Shown here: positions 6,914-16,960 of the stretch, piece by piece
How positions within the stretch are numbered: position 1 is the stretch's first letter
How the letters are laid out: the number at the start of each line of letters is the position of its first letter
The notes under the pieces: model-generated
Told to the model about the DNA's origin: nothing
What the model saw: only the letters and a program-made list of their open reading frames with translations
Database searches by the model: none
Origin: Sphingomonadaceae bacterium
Lineage (GTDB): Bacteria > Pseudomonadota > Alphaproteobacteria > Sphingomonadales > Sphingomonadaceae
Direction: 5' to 3'
DNA: 64,000 nucleotides
Assembly (NCBI GenBank): GCA_027533105.1
Contig: JAPZTW010000010.1
Location: forward strand, 62,001-126,000
Translations under genes and position numbers: made by a program

Positions 6914-7794
6914 CCGTAAACCCCGGTAGAGGAAACCACCCATTCCGGGAGCCTCTCTGCCACAAAATCGAGCGAGGCGGCAAATCCTTCGCGCGAGCGG
7001 GGACGGGTCAGGCGGACCATGCGGATCTGCCCGGCGATCCTGGCCCGCAGCGCGAACAGCTCGGCCCGGTCCAGCCGCGCCGCTTCGCGGAAGATGGCCT
7101 GGGTATAGTGATCGTCCTCGAGCAGGGCAAAGCGCTCCGCCCCGCGGATCGGCTCCCAGCCCAGTTCCGGCCCCTCGGCGAGGAAGACCAGCGTATCGAG
7201 CGGCAAGGGCTGGCCGACATCGCCCGCTGCCGGCCGGGCATAATGCTTGCCCGTCTCCGCGCCGACCGCCTGAACCGCGACGCTGCCCGTCAGCTCCAGC
7301 GCATCGGGCAACAGCTTCAGCCGCTTGTGGCCGGGCATGCACAGCACCTGGTCCGTGCAGGCCAGGTCGGCCAGCAGGGTATCGTCGCAGAACAGCGGGA
7401 AACCCTTGCTCCCCAGCCCCGCCACCAGGGTCGACTTGCCCGCCCCGGTGGCACCGGTGAAGGCAATCACCCGCCCCCGGTGCGCCACCGCCGAGGCATG
7501 GAACGGCAGAAAGCCGTTAAGGCAGGCCACCGCCGCATAGACGCTGCCGTTTAGCCACAGCAATTCCTCGTCCGGATCAGCCTGGTCGGGCCGTTCGACC
7601 GTGATCCCCTCGCCCGGGCGGTAGAGGTAGCCATAGCCGCTCTCGCACCGCAGCAGGAAGCAACCGTCAGCGATGCACTTGAACCCCGGCGCCACCGCAA
7701 TTCCGCCCAGTTCGTGCGGAACCGGGCCGCGCCGCCAGCGCGTTTCGTGGGCCAGCAGGGCCTGGGCCTGTTCGGGAGTGCGCGCGGCGATCAT
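6910..7794 (-). CDS. HprK-like serine kinase of the lasso cluster
   Basis: A 294-residue protein related to HPr kinase/phosphorylase and to the HprK-related kinases of paeninodin-type lasso clusters. Visible features are FHASAVAHRGR with His99, a Walker A loop GATGAGKST at 114-122 and the catalytic acidic pair in FCDDTLLA (Asp137-Asp138). No PTS HPr gene is nearby. Cluster kinases of this type are reported to phosphorylate the C-terminal Ser of the lasso precursor, and the precursor here does end in Ser. The gene is the first of the operon. ATG 7794 is preferred; an in-frame TTG at 7830 would add 12 residues. The ribosome site is weak either way. Confidence 0.8.
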   Translation of the reverse strand: MIAARTPEQAQALLAHETRWRRGPVPHELGGIAVAPGFKCIADGCFLLRCESGYGYLYRPGEGITVERPDQADPDEELLWLNGSVYAAVACLNGFLPFHASAVAHRGRVIAFTGATGAGKSTLVAGLGSKGFPLFCDDTLLADLACTDQVLCMPGHKRLKLLPDALELTGSVAVQAVGAETGKHYARPAAGDVGQPLPLDTLVFLAEGPELGWEPIRGAERFALLEDDHYTQAIFREAARLDRAELFALRARIAGQIRMVRLTRPRSREGFAASLDFVAERLPEWVVSSTGVYG

Positions 7795-7956
7795 CCCCGC
7801 GTGATTGCCGCGCCGCCCAGACCCGGTCAACCGCCATGACGCCAGGTCGCCGCCACGAAGAAAACGCGAGATACCGTGTGGAAAACGGCTGCTGTGCGGT
7901 TGTCGCTACCAGATGTGGTGGGTAAGCGCCGGTAAAGGGAGGCCAGTGCCGCAGCC

Positions 7957-8619
7957 ATGCCCGCACCGCTGATTTCACCATCGATCCTGTCCGCCGACTT
8001 CGCCCGGCTGGGTGAGGAAGTGCGCGCCGTCGACGCCGCCGGAGCCGACTGGATCCATGTCGACGTGATGGACGGGCATTTCGTGCCCAACATCACCATC
8101 GGGCCGATGGTGGTAAAGGCGCTGCGCCCGCATACGGCCAAGCCGCTGGACGTTCACCTGATGATCAGCCCGGTCGACAGCTATCTGGCCGCCTTTGCCG
8201 AAGCCGGGGCCGATATCATCACCGTCCACCCCGAAGCCGGGCCGCACATTCACCGCACGGTCCAGGCCATCAAGGGCCTGGGCAAGCTGGCTGGCGTCTC
8301 GCTCAATCCCGGCACCCCGGCCAAGATGCTGGACTACCTGATCGACGATATCGACCTGGTGCTGGTAATGAGCGTCAACCCCGGGTTTGGCGGGCAGAGC
8401 TTCATTTCCAGCCAACTGCGCAAGATCGAGGCCGTGCGCAAGGCGATCGACAAGAGCGGGCGCGACATCCGGCTGGAGGTCGATGGCGGGGTCGATGTCG
8501 AAACCGCGAAGCTCTGCGTGGCCGCCGGGGCCGATGTGCTGGTGGCCGGCACGGCCACTTTCCGCGGCGGTCCGGATCGCTACGCCGCCAATATCGCGGC
8601 GCTGAAGGGCGCGGGCTGA
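7957..8619 (+). CDS. rpe: Ribulose-phosphate 3-epimerase
   Basis: A 220-residue TIM-barrel protein that interconverts ribulose-5-phosphate and xylulose-5-phosphate in the pentose phosphate pathway. It shows the family blocks [31 protein letters not shown] (metal-binding His and catalytic Asp), MVHP-like [19 protein letters not shown] and the second catalytic Asp in LEVDGGV. Length is standard. The ATG follows a GGGAGG about 15 bases upstream. It is transcribed away from the lasso cluster across a 160-base divergent spacer and is followed after 3 bases by the heparinase-like gene, suggesting an operon with purH. Confidence 0.95.
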   Translation: MPAPLISPSILSADFARLGEEVRAVDAAGADWIHVDVMDGHFVPNITIGPMVVKALRPHTAKPLDVHLMISPVDSYLAAFAEAGADIITVHPEAGPHIHRTVQAIKGLGKLAGVSLNPGTPAKMLDYLIDDIDLVLVMSVNPGFGGQSFISSQLRKIEAVRKAIDKSGRDIRLEVDGGVDVETAKLCVAAGADVLVAGTATFRGGPDRYAANIAALKGAG

Positions 8620-8622
8620 AGC

Positions 8623-10488
8623 ATGGTCGAGGCGATGGCTCCCACCCGCGACGATAGCCTGCCCGGCAGCGGCGAGCCCGACATGGCCATTCCGCTGGGC
8701 GATGGCAACGAAGCCTCGGTGATTGCCGCCAGCCCTGCCTCCGCACCGGCCAGCGAGCTGATCGAACCGGGCCGGGCGCTGGCCCTCGCTGATTTCTCGC
8801 CCCCTGCGCTCGCCGCCGGGGAGCGGCTGATCCGGCTAGCCTATCGCCTGGGCGTGCCGGGGCCGACGCTCGCCGCGCCGTTCCGCAAGCCGGCCAAGCC
8901 GCGCCTGCTGGCCACCGTCCTGAACCCGCTGCCCGGCAGCAAGGTGGCGGGCACCGCGCTGCGCGCGGGGCATTTCATGGTCCACGGGGTCAAGGCCCCG
9001 ATCACCCAGATCGACTTTGCCGGGGCGGCGCGGCTCGCCCCGCCGCTGGAACGGGTGGTCCACTCGTTTGCCTGGCTGGCCGATCTGGAGGCCGCCGCCC
9101 CGCGCGAACAGGTGGTGCCGGTGGCCGAACGGGTGCTGGCCGCCTGGCTGGCCGCCAATCCCGCGCCGCCATCCCGCCCCGGCAAGGGGCCGGCCTGGAC
9201 CGTGGCCAATGCCGGGCTGCGCGAACTCAACTGGCTGGTCCATGCCCCGCTGATCCTGTCGGGCAATGACAAGGCCCAGCGCGCCCGCGTGCTCGCGGCC
9301 ATGACCGAGACGGCCCGCTGGCTCGACAAGAACGTGGGCCGGGCCGAGGACCTGCTGGCCGAAGTGGCCGGCTGGTGCGGGATCGTGGCGGCCGGGCTGC
9401 TGCTGCCCGATGGCAAGCCGCGCCGCCTGTTTGGCGAAGCCGGGCTGATCAAGGCGCTGGGCGAACTGGTCGGCGATGATGGCGGCGTCCTGTCGCGCAG
9501 CCCGCTGGCCCAGATGGAAGCGATCGCGCTGATCGTGAAGCTGCGTGCCTGCTACCAGGCGGTACGACGCGATCCGCCCGCCGCGCTCGACGCGATCCTG
9601 GCGCTGCTGGTGCCGCCGCTGCTGGCGCTGACTCACGGCGATGGCTCGCTCGGTTCCTGGCAGGGCGGCTGGGCTGTCGATGCCGCCGACCTCGCCGCGC
9701 TGATCGCCGCATCGGGCGTGCGCACCCGGCCGCTGCGCGACGTGCGTCAGTGGGGCTATCAGCGGGTCGTCGCGCAGAAGTCGATCCTGCAGTTCGACGC
9801 GGCTCCGCCGCCGCTGGCCAAGCATGCCCGATCGGGCTGCGCCTCGACCCTGGCCTTCGAGCTGTCGCACCACGGCCAGCGGCTGATCGTCAACTGCGGC
9901 GGCGCGGCGAGCGCAGGCGGGCTGATCCCGGTGCGGCTGGAACAGGGCCTGCGCGCCACGGCCGCCCATTCGACACTGGTGCTCGACGATGCCAATTCCA
10001 CCGCGGTGCTGATCAATGGCCGGATCGGCGGCGGCGTGTCCGAGGTCGAGGTCGATCGGCGCACCCTGGCGGGCGAGAAACTGACCGGGGCGACCCGGCT
10101 GGAAGCCAGTCACAACGGCTATGTCGCGCGCTATGGCCTCACGCACCGCCGGATCCTGATCCTGCGCGACGAGGGCACCGAGCTGCGCGGCGAAGACCTG
10201 CTGGTCCCCGCCGGGGGCAAGGGCAAGAGCGGCAAGGTCGCCTTCGCGATCCGGTTCCACCTGGGTCCGGGGATCGAGGTTGGCCTGGCCGAGGATGGCC
10301 AGGGTGCGGGTCTGGCCCTGCCCGATGGTTCCTACTGGCAATTCCGCGCCGGGGGCCAGGTCACCGTGGAAGAAAGCATCTGGGCGGACGGCCAGGGCCG
10401 CCCGCAGCCCGTGCAGCAACTGGTGCTGCAGGGCCTGGTATCACGCGGCGGCGGCAACTTTGCCTGGCTGCTGAAGAAAATGGGGTAG
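8623..10488 (+). CDS. Heparinase II/III family protein
   Basis: A 621-residue protein with the alpha-helical toroid plus C-terminal beta-sandwich plan of heparinase II/III-like proteins. The N-terminal 60 residues are low-complexity and poorly conserved-looking. The block [23 protein letters not shown] and the C-terminal segments [16 protein letters not shown] and [16 protein letters not shown] are typical of the conserved family, the last being the region that carries the catalytic-type His. No signal peptide is visible, so a cytoplasmic role in glycan turnover is possible. It is placed 3 bases after rpe and 7 bases before purH, an arrangement that looks like a housekeeping operon. The substrate is unknown. 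Confidence 0.85.
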   Translation: MVEAMAPTRDDSLPGSGEPDMAIPLGDGNEASVIAASPASAPASELIEPGRALALADFSPPALAAGERLIRLAYRLGVPGPTLAAPFRKPAKPRLLATVLNPLPGSKVAGTALRAGHFMVHGVKAPITQIDFAGAARLAPPLERVVHSFAWLADLEAAAPREQVVPVAERVLAAWLAANPAPPSRPGKGPAWTVANAGLRELNWLVHAPLILSGNDKAQRARVLAAMTETARWLDKNVGRAEDLLAEVAGWCGIVAAGLLLPDGKPRRLFGEAGLIKALGELVGDDGGVLSRSPLAQMEAIALIVKLRACYQAVRRDPPAALDAILALLVPPLLALTHGDGSLGSWQGGWAVDAADLAALIAASGVRTRPLRDVRQWGYQRVVAQKSILQFDAAPPPLAKHARSGCASTLAFELSHHGQRLIVNCGGAASAGGLIPVRLEQGLRATAAHSTLVLDDANSTAVLINGRIGGGVSEVEVDRRTLAGEKLTGATRLEASHNGYVARYGLTHRRILILRDEGTELRGEDLLVPAGGKGKSGKVAFAIRFHLGPGIEVGLAEDGQGAGLALPDGSYWQFRAGGQVTVEESIWADGQGRPQPVQQLVLQGLVSRGGGNFAWLLKKMG

Positions 10489-10495
10489 CATTTAC

Positions 10496-12085
10496 ATGAC
10501 CGAGGTTACGATCCGCCGGGCGCTGCTTTCGGTGTCCGACAAGGCCGGGCTGGTGGAACTGGGCCAGGCGCTCGCCGCGCGCGGGGTGGAGCTGGTGTCG
10601 ACTGGCGGCACGGCCAAGGCGCTGCGCGATGCGGGCCTCGTGGTGAAGGACATCTCGGAGCTGACCGGCTTTCCCGAGATGATGGACGGCCGGGTCAAGA
10701 CCCTGCACCCCAAGGTCCACGGCGGGCTGCTGGCCGTGCGCGACAATCCCGAACACGCCGCCGCCATGGCCGAGCATCAGATCGGCGCGATCGACCTCGT
10801 GGTGGTCAACCTCTATCCCTTCGAAGCGACCGTGGCCAAGGGCGCCGACCGCGACGAGATCATCGAGAACATCGACATCGGCGGCCCCTCCATGGTCCGT
10901 TCGGCGGCGAAGAACCACGCCTATGTGACCATCGTCACCGACCCGGCGGACTATCCCGGCCTGCTGGCCGAGCTGGAGGAAACCGGCGGGGCAACCCGCT
11001 ATGACTTCCGCCGCCTGATGGCTGCGCGGGCCTATGCCGCAACCGCCAGCTATGACGCGATGATCAGCCAGTGGTTCGCCTTTGCCGACCAGGGCGAAAC
11101 CTTCCCCGAAACGCTGGCCGTGATGGGCCGCCGCGCGGCCGAGCTGCGCTATGGCGAGAACCCGCACCAGCGCGCCGCGCTCTATCTGCCCAAGGGACCG
11201 CACGGGCGCGGGATCGCCCAGGCCCGGCAGATCCAGGGCAAGGAGCTGTCCTACAACAATTACAACGATGCCGATGCGGCGCTGGAACTGGCGGCCGAGT
11301 TCCGCGGCCAGGACCCGGCGGTGGTGATCGTCAAGCATGCCAACCCCTGCGGCGTCGCCCAGGGCGCCAGCCTGCTGGATGCCTGGCAGGGCGCGCTGCA
11401 GTGCGACGATGTTTCGGCCTTCGGCGGGATCGTGGCGGTCAACACCACCCTCGATGGCCCGACCGCCGAGGCGATCTGCCAGATCTTCACCGAAGTGGTG
11501 GTCGCCCCCGATGCCGACGAGGCCGCGATTGCCGCCTTCGCGAAGAAGAAGAACTTGCGCCTGCTGCTGACCGGCGATCTGCCCGATCCTCGCCGGGGCG
11601 GGCTGATGGTCAAGCCGATCACGGGCGGACTCTTGGTGCAGAGCCGCGACAATGGCGCGATTGGCCGCGATGACCTGAAGGTCGTGACCCAGCGCGCGCC
11701 CACCGAGCAGGAACTGAAGGACTGCCTGTTCGCCTGGACGGTGGCCCGCCACGTCAAGTCCAACGCCATCGTTTATGCCAAGGACGGGATCACCGCCGGG
11801 ATCGGCGCAGGGCAGATGAACCGCCGCGATTCGTCGCGCATTGCCGCGATGAAGGCTGCCGAGGCTGCGGAAAAGTTCGGCTGGGCGCAGAGCCGCGCGG
11901 TCGGCAGCGCGGTCGCTTCCGATGCCTTCTTCCCCTTCGCCGATGGCCTGCTGGCCGCCGCCGAGGCTGGCGCCACGGCGGTGATCCAGCCGGGTGGCTC
12001 GATTCGCGACGAAGAGGTGATCGCCGCCGCCGACGCGGCAGGGCTGGCGATGGTCTTCACCGGAATCCGCCACTTCCGCCATTGA
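10496..12085 (+). CDS. purH: Bifunctional AICAR transformylase/IMP cyclohydrolase
   Basis: A 529-residue enzyme for the last two steps of purine biosynthesis. The N-terminal IMP cyclohydrolase domain has [26 protein letters not shown] and [15 protein letters not shown]. The C-terminal transformylase domain has [14 protein letters not shown], the [17 protein letters not shown] block, [13 protein letters not shown] with the catalytic Lys-His, and the closing [13 protein letters not shown] and FTGIRHFRH. Length and ends match PurH fully. It follows the heparinase-like gene closely and is followed by a 136-base spacer in which no strong terminator is seen. Confidence 0.97.
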   Translation: MTEVTIRRALLSVSDKAGLVELGQALAARGVELVSTGGTAKALRDAGLVVKDISELTGFPEMMDGRVKTLHPKVHGGLLAVRDNPEHAAAMAEHQIGAIDLVVVNLYPFEATVAKGADRDEIIENIDIGGPSMVRSAAKNHAYVTIVTDPADYPGLLAELEETGGATRYDFRRLMAARAYAATASYDAMISQWFAFADQGETFPETLAVMGRRAAELRYGENPHQRAALYLPKGPHGRGIAQARQIQGKELSYNNYNDADAALELAAEFRGQDPAVVIVKHANPCGVAQGASLLDAWQGALQCDDVSAFGGIVAVNTTLDGPTAEAICQIFTEVVVAPDADEAAIAAFAKKKNLRLLLTGDLPDPRRGGLMVKPITGGLLVQSRDNGAIGRDDLKVVTQRAPTEQELKDCLFAWTVARHVKSNAIVYAKDGITAGIGAGQMNRRDSSRIAAMKAAEAAEKFGWAQSRAVGSAVASDAFFPFADGLLAAAEAGATAVIQPGGSIRDEEVIAAADAAGLAMVFTGIRHFRH

Positions 12086-12221
12086 CGCCATCGCTTTGCC
12101 GCAAGCCCTGCTCGCTTCGCCGCTCGGCCGGGCAGGTTTCGCCATCGTTCACTCGACGGTAAGGCGAATATCGGCAGGAGAGCCATCGCATCGATAACGT
12201 TTCTTCCGGATTGCGATCCTC

Positions 12222-12383
12222 ATGGGCCTGTTCAAACCCGACCTGTTCCGTTCGCTCGGCCTTGGCTTTGCCCTTGGCACCGTGCTGCTGGTCGGCTCGC
12301 TCTGGGCGCAAAGCGAAGACGGCATCACCGGCAAGGTGATCCCCAAGGCCGAAGCCGCGCCGCTGCCCGACCGGACCCGGTGA
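12222..12383 (+). CDS. Small single-pass membrane protein (53 aa)
   Basis: A short reading frame starting ATG at 12222, ending TGA at 12383. It encodes a polar start (MGLFKPDLFRS), a hydrophobic segment LGLGFALGTVLLVGSLW (about residues 12-28) and a charged tail ending PLPDRTR. It sits seven bases before the msrA start, so it is probably cotranscribed with it. No strong ribosome site is visible (a GGAG lies about 45 bases upstream). The codon usage is like its neighbours. I do not recognise a named family; the hydropathy and tight spacing argue that it is real. The 136 bases before it (12086-12221) show no other feature. Confidence 0.5.
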   Translation: MGLFKPDLFRSLGLGFALGTVLLVGSLWAQSEDGITGKVIPKAEAAPLPDRTR

Positions 12384-12390
12384 TCCCCCG

Positions 12391-13068
12391 GTGAGGCGCG
12401 GCCTTGCCTTTTCCATCGTTCTGGCGCTCGCCGCCATTTGCCAGCCAGTTGCCGCCAGCGCGGGCGAGGTCGACGTCCTCGCGCCCGCTGCCGCCCGCCA
12501 GTCCAAGGAAGCGCCGGGGCTGAAGACCGCGGTCTTCGCCGGGGGCTGCTTCTGGGGCGTCGAGGGTGTGTTCAGTCACGTCCAGGGGGTCACTTCGGTC
12601 CTGACCGGGTACCATGGTGGTACCGCTCGCAGCGCGACTTACGAGCTCGTCAGCACGGGCCTGACCGACCATGCCGAGGCGGTGCAGGTGACCTATGATC
12701 CCGCCGTGGTGCGTTATGACCAGCTGGTGCGGATCTTCTTCTCGGTGGTGGCCGATCCCACGCTGAAGAACCGCCAGGGCCCGGACGAAGGCACCCAGTA
12801 TCGCGCTGCGCTGGTTCCGGTAAGCGAGGAGCAGCGGCTGGTCGCCAGTGCCTATCTGGCGCAAATGCGGGCATCGGGCATCTGGAAGCGGCCGATCGTC
12901 GCGGGGATCGAGCCGCTGCGCAAGTTCTATCCGGCCGAGGCCTATCACCAGGACTTCATGCTGAAGAACCCCCGGCACCCCTATATCCAGGCCTGGGACG
13001 TGGCCAAGGTACGGGCGCTGAAACGCCGCTTTCCGGGCTTTTTCAAGCCGGGCTTCACCAAGGGCTGA
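12391..13068 (+). CDS. msrA: Exported peptide-methionine (S)-S-oxide reductase
   Basis: A 225-residue MsrA that repairs S-epimers of methionine sulfoxide. The catalytic motif GGCFWGVEG places the nucleophile at Cys53, and DPTLKNRQGPDEGTQYR and EAYHQDF are the other family blocks. A signal peptide precedes the domain (RRGLAFSIVLALAAICQPVAASA), so the enzyme is predicted to act in the periplasm. The start is GTG at 12391. C-terminal resolving cysteines are not seen: after EAYHQDFMLKNPRHPYIQAWD the tail has no Cys. Recycling may therefore depend on an external partner. An exported MsrB is encoded 16 kb away in this window. Confidence 0.92.
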   Translation: MRRGLAFSIVLALAAICQPVAASAGEVDVLAPAAARQSKEAPGLKTAVFAGGCFWGVEGVFSHVQGVTSVLTGYHGGTARSATYELVSTGLTDHAEAVQVTYDPAVVRYDQLVRIFFSVVADPTLKNRQGPDEGTQYRAALVPVSEEQRLVASAYLAQMRASGIWKRPIVAGIEPLRKFYPAEAYHQDFMLKNPRHPYIQAWDVAKVRALKRRFPGFFKPGFTKG

Positions 13069-13088
13069 GCCGGGCCTATAACGGCCCC

Positions 13089-13550
13089 ATGGCAAGCCTG
13101 CACAACCATCACGAACATTCCGGCCCCGGCCTGGTCGAGGCCGCACGCCGCGCACTGACCGCTGCGGGCGAGCAATGGACCGACATGCGGGCCGAGGTGT
13201 TCCACGCCCTCGCCGCGCAGGATCGCCCGGTATCGGCCTATGACATTGCCGAGAATGTCTCCAAGGGGCGGGGCAAGCGGGTCGCGGCCAATTCGGTTTA
13301 CCGGATCCTCGACCTGTTCGTGAAAACGAACCTCGCCCGCCGGGTCGAAAGCGCCAATGCCTATATCGCCAACAGCCACCCCGGCTGCCGCCACGATTGC
13401 ATCTTCCTGATCTGCGATGTCTGCGGCCGGGCGGAACACATCGACGATGACAAGCTGACCGGCGCGCTGGTTGCCGCCGCCCACGGCGCGGGCTTTGCCG
13501 ATATCCGGCCCGTGGTGGAACTGCGCGGGGTCTGCGCCCGCTGCAGCTAG
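13089..13550 (+). CDS. Fur-family regulator, Zur-like
   Basis: A 153-residue Fur-superfamily transcription regulator. The winged-helix DNA-binding part spans about residues 17-85 (TDMRAEVFHALAAQDRPVSAYDIAENV...NSVYRILDLFVKTNLARRV). The dimerisation domain carries CDVCGR and the C-terminal CARCS, a pair of CxxC structural-zinc motifs, plus HPGCRHDCIF. The His-rich start (HNHHEH) and the lack of the Fur-type His-His pattern favour Zur (zinc uptake control) over Fur. It lies 20 bases after msrA in the same direction. No zinc transporter gene is in the window. Confidence 0.85.
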   Translation: MASLHNHHEHSGPGLVEAARRALTAAGEQWTDMRAEVFHALAAQDRPVSAYDIAENVSKGRGKRVAANSVYRILDLFVKTNLARRVESANAYIANSHPGCRHDCIFLICDVCGRAEHIDDDKLTGALVAAAHGAGFADIRPVVELRGVCARCS

Positions 13551-13563
13551 CGGGGTCGGTCCG

Positions 13564-13950
13564 TCAGCCGAACTGGGTCAGACTGAGCAGGTTGCCGTCG
13601 GGATCGGCAAACCAGGCCACCTTCGCCCCGCCATCCGGCGAATGCCAGATGCCATCGGCATCCTGGCCGAACCCCTCGTAAATAGTGAAGGTCACGCCCT
13701 TGGCCCGCAGGACCCGCGCCGTGCCGACAAGATCGGCCACGTTCCAGCCCACCACGGTATGCCCGGTCCCCCGATGGCCCGGCATGTCGGTCAGCCGCAG
13801 CGGGGTGCGGTTGCCAAGGTCGAAGGTGGCGGCATGGGCATCCTCCCCCAGCAGCCGCAGGCCCAGCACTTCGGCATAGAACGGCTTCGACCGGGCCCGG
13901 TCGGCGGTGAGCACGAAACAGACGGGCGCGGCAGCTTGGGGCAGGCTCAT
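13564..13950 (-). CDS. VOC (glyoxalase/bleomycin-resistance) family protein
   Basis: A 128-residue vicinal-oxygen-chelate fold protein. Residues 9-20 (PVCFVLTADRAR) and FYAEVLGLRLL form the first beta-alpha-beta module and KVAWFADPDGNLLSLTQF the second, with acidic residues in the usual metal-binding position. Members include glyoxalases, dioxygenases and antibiotic-binding proteins, and the sequence alone does not give the substrate. It is convergent with the Fur-family gene (13 bases between) and divergent from dxs. ATG 13950 is used since it starts the first domain strand. Confidence 0.82.
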   Translation of the reverse strand: MSLPQAAAPVCFVLTADRARSKPFYAEVLGLRLLGEDAHAATFDLGNRTPLRLTDMPGHRGTGHTVVGWNVADLVGTARVLRAKGVTFTIYEGFGQDADGIWHSPDGGAKVAWFADPDGNLLSLTQFG

Positions 13951-14033
13951 GACAGGTTCTCCAGCAATCCTGCACCATTCCTGCCCGATAGTCTCAATCG
14001 ACACCACTATTTCAAGCGTGTAAGGGCTGATGG

Positions 14034-15956
14034 ATGAGTGAGAATCCCGCAACTCCGCTGCTCGATACTGTAAACGTCCCGGCCGATCTGCGCCGCCTTG
14101 CGCCCGAACAGCTGCGCCAGCTGGCCGATGAACTGCGCTCGGAAATGATCAGCGCCGTGGGCACCACCGGGGGTCACCTCGGCTCGGGGCTCGGCGTGGT
14201 CGAACTGACCGTCGCGATCCACTATGTGTTCAACACGCCAGACGACAAGCTGGTCTGGGACGTGGGCCACCAGGCCTATCCGCACAAGATCATCACCGGC
14301 CGGCGCGACCGGATCCGCACCCTGCGCCAGGGCGGCGGCCTGTCGGGCTTCACCAAGCGCAGCGAAAGCGAATACGATCCGTTCGGCGCGGCGCACAGCT
14401 CCACCTCGATCTCGGCCGCGCTGGGCTTTGCCGTGGCCAACAAGCTGCAGGGCAAGCCGGGCAAGGGCATTGCCGTGATCGGCGACGGGGCGATGAGCGC
14501 CGGCATGGCCTATGAGGCGATGAACAACGCCGAACAGGCCGGCAACCGGCTGGTCGTGATCCTGAACGACAATGACATGTCGATCGCCCCGCCGGTGGGT
14601 GGGCTTTCGGCCTACCTCGCCAAGATCGTTTCCTCGCGCCCGTTCCTCGAACTGCGCGAAGTGGCCCGCAAGCTGTCGCGCAAGCTGCCCGAGCCGCTGC
14701 ACGTTGCCGCGCGCAAGACCGACGAATTCGCCCGCGGCATGGCGATGGGCGGCACCCTGTTCGAGGAGCTGGGCTTCTACTATGTCGGCCCGATCGACGG
14801 GCATAACCTCGATCACCTGATCCCGGTGCTGGAAAACGTGCGCGATGCCGCCGAAGGGCCGTGCCTGATCCATGTCGTGACCCAAAAGGGCAAGGGCTAT
14901 GCGCCCGCCGAGGCCAGCGCCGACAAGTATCACGGCGTCCAGAAGTTCGACGTGATCACCGGCGAACAGGTCAAGGCGGTGGCCAAGGCCCCGGCCTATC
15001 AGAACGTGTTCGGCGAAACGCTGGCCAAGCTGGCGGACAGCGATCCCAAGATCTGCGCGATCACCGCCGCCATGCCGAGCGGGACCGGGGTGGACAAGTT
15101 TGCGAAAGCCCACCCGGACCGCAGCTTTGACGTGGGCATTGCCGAACAGCACGCGGTCACCTTTGCCGCCGGTCTCGCCGCCGAGGGCATGCGGCCTTTC
15201 GCCGCGATCTATTCGACCTTCCTGCAGCGCGCCTTCGACCAGGTGGTGCATGACGTGGCGATCCAGAACCTGCCGGTCCGCTTCGCGATCGACCGCGCCG
15301 GGCTGGTCGGCGCCGATGGCGCGACTCACGCGGGCAGTTTCGACATCACTTACCTCGCCACCCTGCCCAACATGGTGGTGATGGCCGCCGCCGACGAGGC
15401 CGAGCTGGTCCACATGACCTATACCGCTGCCCTCCATGACAGCGGCCCGATCGCCTTCCGCTATCCGCGCGGCAATGGCGTGGGCGTGCCGCTGCCCGAG
15501 GTTCCCGAGCGGCTGGAAATCGGCAAGGGCCGGGTGGTGCGGGAAGGGACCAAGGTGGCGCTGCTGTCGCTCGGCACGCGCCTGGCCGAAGCGCTCAAGG
15601 CCGCCGATGCGCTGGAAGCGCGCGGGCTGTCGACCACGGTGGCCGACCTGCGCTTTGCCAAGCCGCTCGATACCGACCTGATCCGCCGCCTGATGGCCAG
15701 CCACGAGGTTGTTGTCACGGTTGAGGAAGGCGCGATCGGTGGCCTCGGCGCCCACGTGCTGACCATGGCCAGCGACGAGGGGCTGCTCGATGCCGGTCTC
15801 AAGATCCGCACCATGCGCCTGCCCGACACGTTCCAGGATCACGATGCGCCCGACAAGCAGTATGACGAGGCCGGGCTCAATGCCCCGCAGATCGTCGAGA
15901 CCGTGCTGAAGGCGCTGCGCCACAATTCGGCCGGGATCGAGGAAGCGCGCGCCTGA
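14034..15956 (+). CDS. dxs: 1-deoxy-D-xylulose-5-phosphate synthase
   Basis: A 640-residue thiamine-diphosphate enzyme that condenses pyruvate and glyceraldehyde-3-phosphate, the entry step of the MEP isoprenoid pathway. It starts with [16 protein letters not shown], has the TPP motif [17 protein letters not shown] with NDNDMSI from about residue 150, the transketolase-type [17 protein letters not shown] block, [15 protein letters not shown], and the C-terminal [12 protein letters not shown]. The length is standard. It is followed immediately by a small membrane-protein gene (1-base gap), so the two may share a transcript. Confidence 0.97.
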   Translation: MSENPATPLLDTVNVPADLRRLAPEQLRQLADELRSEMISAVGTTGGHLGSGLGVVELTVAIHYVFNTPDDKLVWDVGHQAYPHKIITGRRDRIRTLRQGGGLSGFTKRSESEYDPFGAAHSSTSISAALGFAVANKLQGKPGKGIAVIGDGAMSAGMAYEAMNNAEQAGNRLVVILNDNDMSIAPPVGGLSAYLAKIVSSRPFLELREVARKLSRKLPEPLHVAARKTDEFARGMAMGGTLFEELGFYYVGPIDGHNLDHLIPVLENVRDAAEGPCLIHVVTQKGKGYAPAEASADKYHGVQKFDVITGEQVKAVAKAPAYQNVFGETLAKLADSDPKICAITAAMPSGTGVDKFAKAHPDRSFDVGIAEQHAVTFAAGLAAEGMRPFAAIYSTFLQRAFDQVVHDVAIQNLPVRFAIDRAGLVGADGATHAGSFDITYLATLPNMVVMAAADEAELVHMTYTAALHDSGPIAFRYPRGNGVGVPLPEVPERLEIGKGRVVREGTKVALLSLGTRLAEALKAADALEARGLSTTVADLRFAKPLDTDLIRRLMASHEVVVTVEEGAIGGLGAHVLTMASDEGLLDAGLKIRTMRLPDTFQDHDAPDKQYDEAGLNAPQIVETVLKALRHNSAGIEEARA

Positions 15957-15957
15957 C

Positions 15958-16527
15958 ATGACGGACGGCGCGGTGGCTCCGTGCGAGGCGCGCTATTCGA
16001 TACCCAAGCTGCTGGGCTGGCTGCTGCTGGCCGCGCCGTTTGCAGCCTTTTCGGCAATGCTGCTGGCGGGCGGGCTGCAGGGTGGGAGCCTGTTCGTGGC
16101 GATCCTTGGCGCGGTTGGCCTGCTGTTCTTTGGCGGTGCGGTCCTTGGCTTGCTGAGCCGCATGGTCGATCGCCGGGTCCAGCTGCGGATCGATGACCAG
16201 GGCCTGCTGCTGCGCGCCCATTCGGCGCGGCCCATTCCGCTGCGTTCGATCCGCAAGATCGGGACCGACCGCGGTCGGATCATGCTGTTCCTCCACAAGC
16301 CGGCCAAACATCCGATCGAGCGCCCGCTGCGGCGCTTCATTTATCGGATCAACGGCAGCCAGGCGCGACCCTTCTTTGGTGATGCCTGGATCTGGACCGC
16401 GCATTACAACGCCTCGAAGGTCGAGATCTTCGCCGCGATCGACGCCCATATCGTGCCAACCAGGTTCGAACGCGACCTGGCGGAGCGCATTTCAGCGACG
16501 CAATCCGTCACCGGCGACGGCGAATGA
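15958..16527 (+). CDS. STM3941-like two-TM membrane protein
   Basis: A 189-residue protein with two hydrophobic helices close to the N-terminus (about residues 17-40 and 45-68), followed by a soluble domain with the pattern VDRRVQLRIDDQGLLLRAHSARPIPLRSIRKIG, typical of the STM3941-like / PH-like domains found in small membrane proteins. The C-terminus includes DAWIWTAHYNASKVEIFAAIDAHI. Function is unknown. The ATG lies one base after the dxs stop and the next gene starts 3 bases after its stop, so the three genes look cotranscribed. Confidence 0.65.
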   Translation: MTDGAVAPCEARYSIPKLLGWLLLAAPFAAFSAMLLAGGLQGGSLFVAILGAVGLLFFGGAVLGLLSRMVDRRVQLRIDDQGLLLRAHSARPIPLRSIRKIGTDRGRIMLFLHKPAKHPIERPLRRFIYRINGSQARPFFGDAWIWTAHYNASKVEIFAAIDAHIVPTRFERDLAERISATQSVTGDGE

Positions 16528-16530
16528 CCC

Positions 16531-16959
16531 GTGGGTGAGCTGATCGGCCTGCCTGAATGGCTGGCTGTCACCCTTTTTGTCCTGGTGGGGCTGGGCGGGT
16601 GGCTGGCGTTGGGCTTCGTGTTGCACCGGCGGGGGCATCGGCGGCTGGCAGCAAAACGGCCCAGTCCAACCCGCGAGCAGTTCATCGCCCTGCTGGCGAA
16701 CGACGCCGATGCCGATATCGCCGCCTGGCTGTGGGACCAGGCCCTGCCCTATTACGAACCACTGACCCCGCACCCCGACGATCACCTGCTCGACGACGCG
16801 ATGATCGATGACGACGATATCGACCTCTATTGGTGGCGCGAATTTGCCGAAGCCATGGCGCTCGACGAAGCAAGCTGGCCGCAATGGCCAAACGATTGGC
16901 CCCTGACCGTGCGCAACTTTGCCCGCTGGTTGCAGCGCGCCCGACAGGCGCAGGGCTGA
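16531..16959 (+). CDS. Hypothetical membrane-anchored acidic protein
   Basis: A 142-residue protein from a GTG start directly after the previous stop. One N-terminal helix (about residues 9-30, LAVTLFVLVGLGGWLALGFVL) is followed by a basic patch and then an acidic cytoplasmic-type domain rich in Asp and Trp (HPDDHLLDDAMIDDDDIDLYWW, with the Asp run near residues 90-97). No enzyme motif is recognised. It ends one base before the end of the convergent NnrU-like gene. The acidic Asp run could bind metal or a basic partner; this is speculation. Confidence 0.6.
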   Translation: MGELIGLPEWLAVTLFVLVGLGGWLALGFVLHRRGHRRLAAKRPSPTREQFIALLANDADADIAAWLWDQALPYYEPLTPHPDDHLLDDAMIDDDDIDLYWWREFAEAMALDEASWPQWPNDWPLTVRNFARWLQRARQAQG

Positions 16960-16960
16960 G

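Noticed and set aside
7831..7956. Possible second precursor gene in the spacer between the kinase and rpe
   Set aside because: Read in all minus-strand frames, no leader motif followed by a core with suitable Asp/Glu spacing was found.
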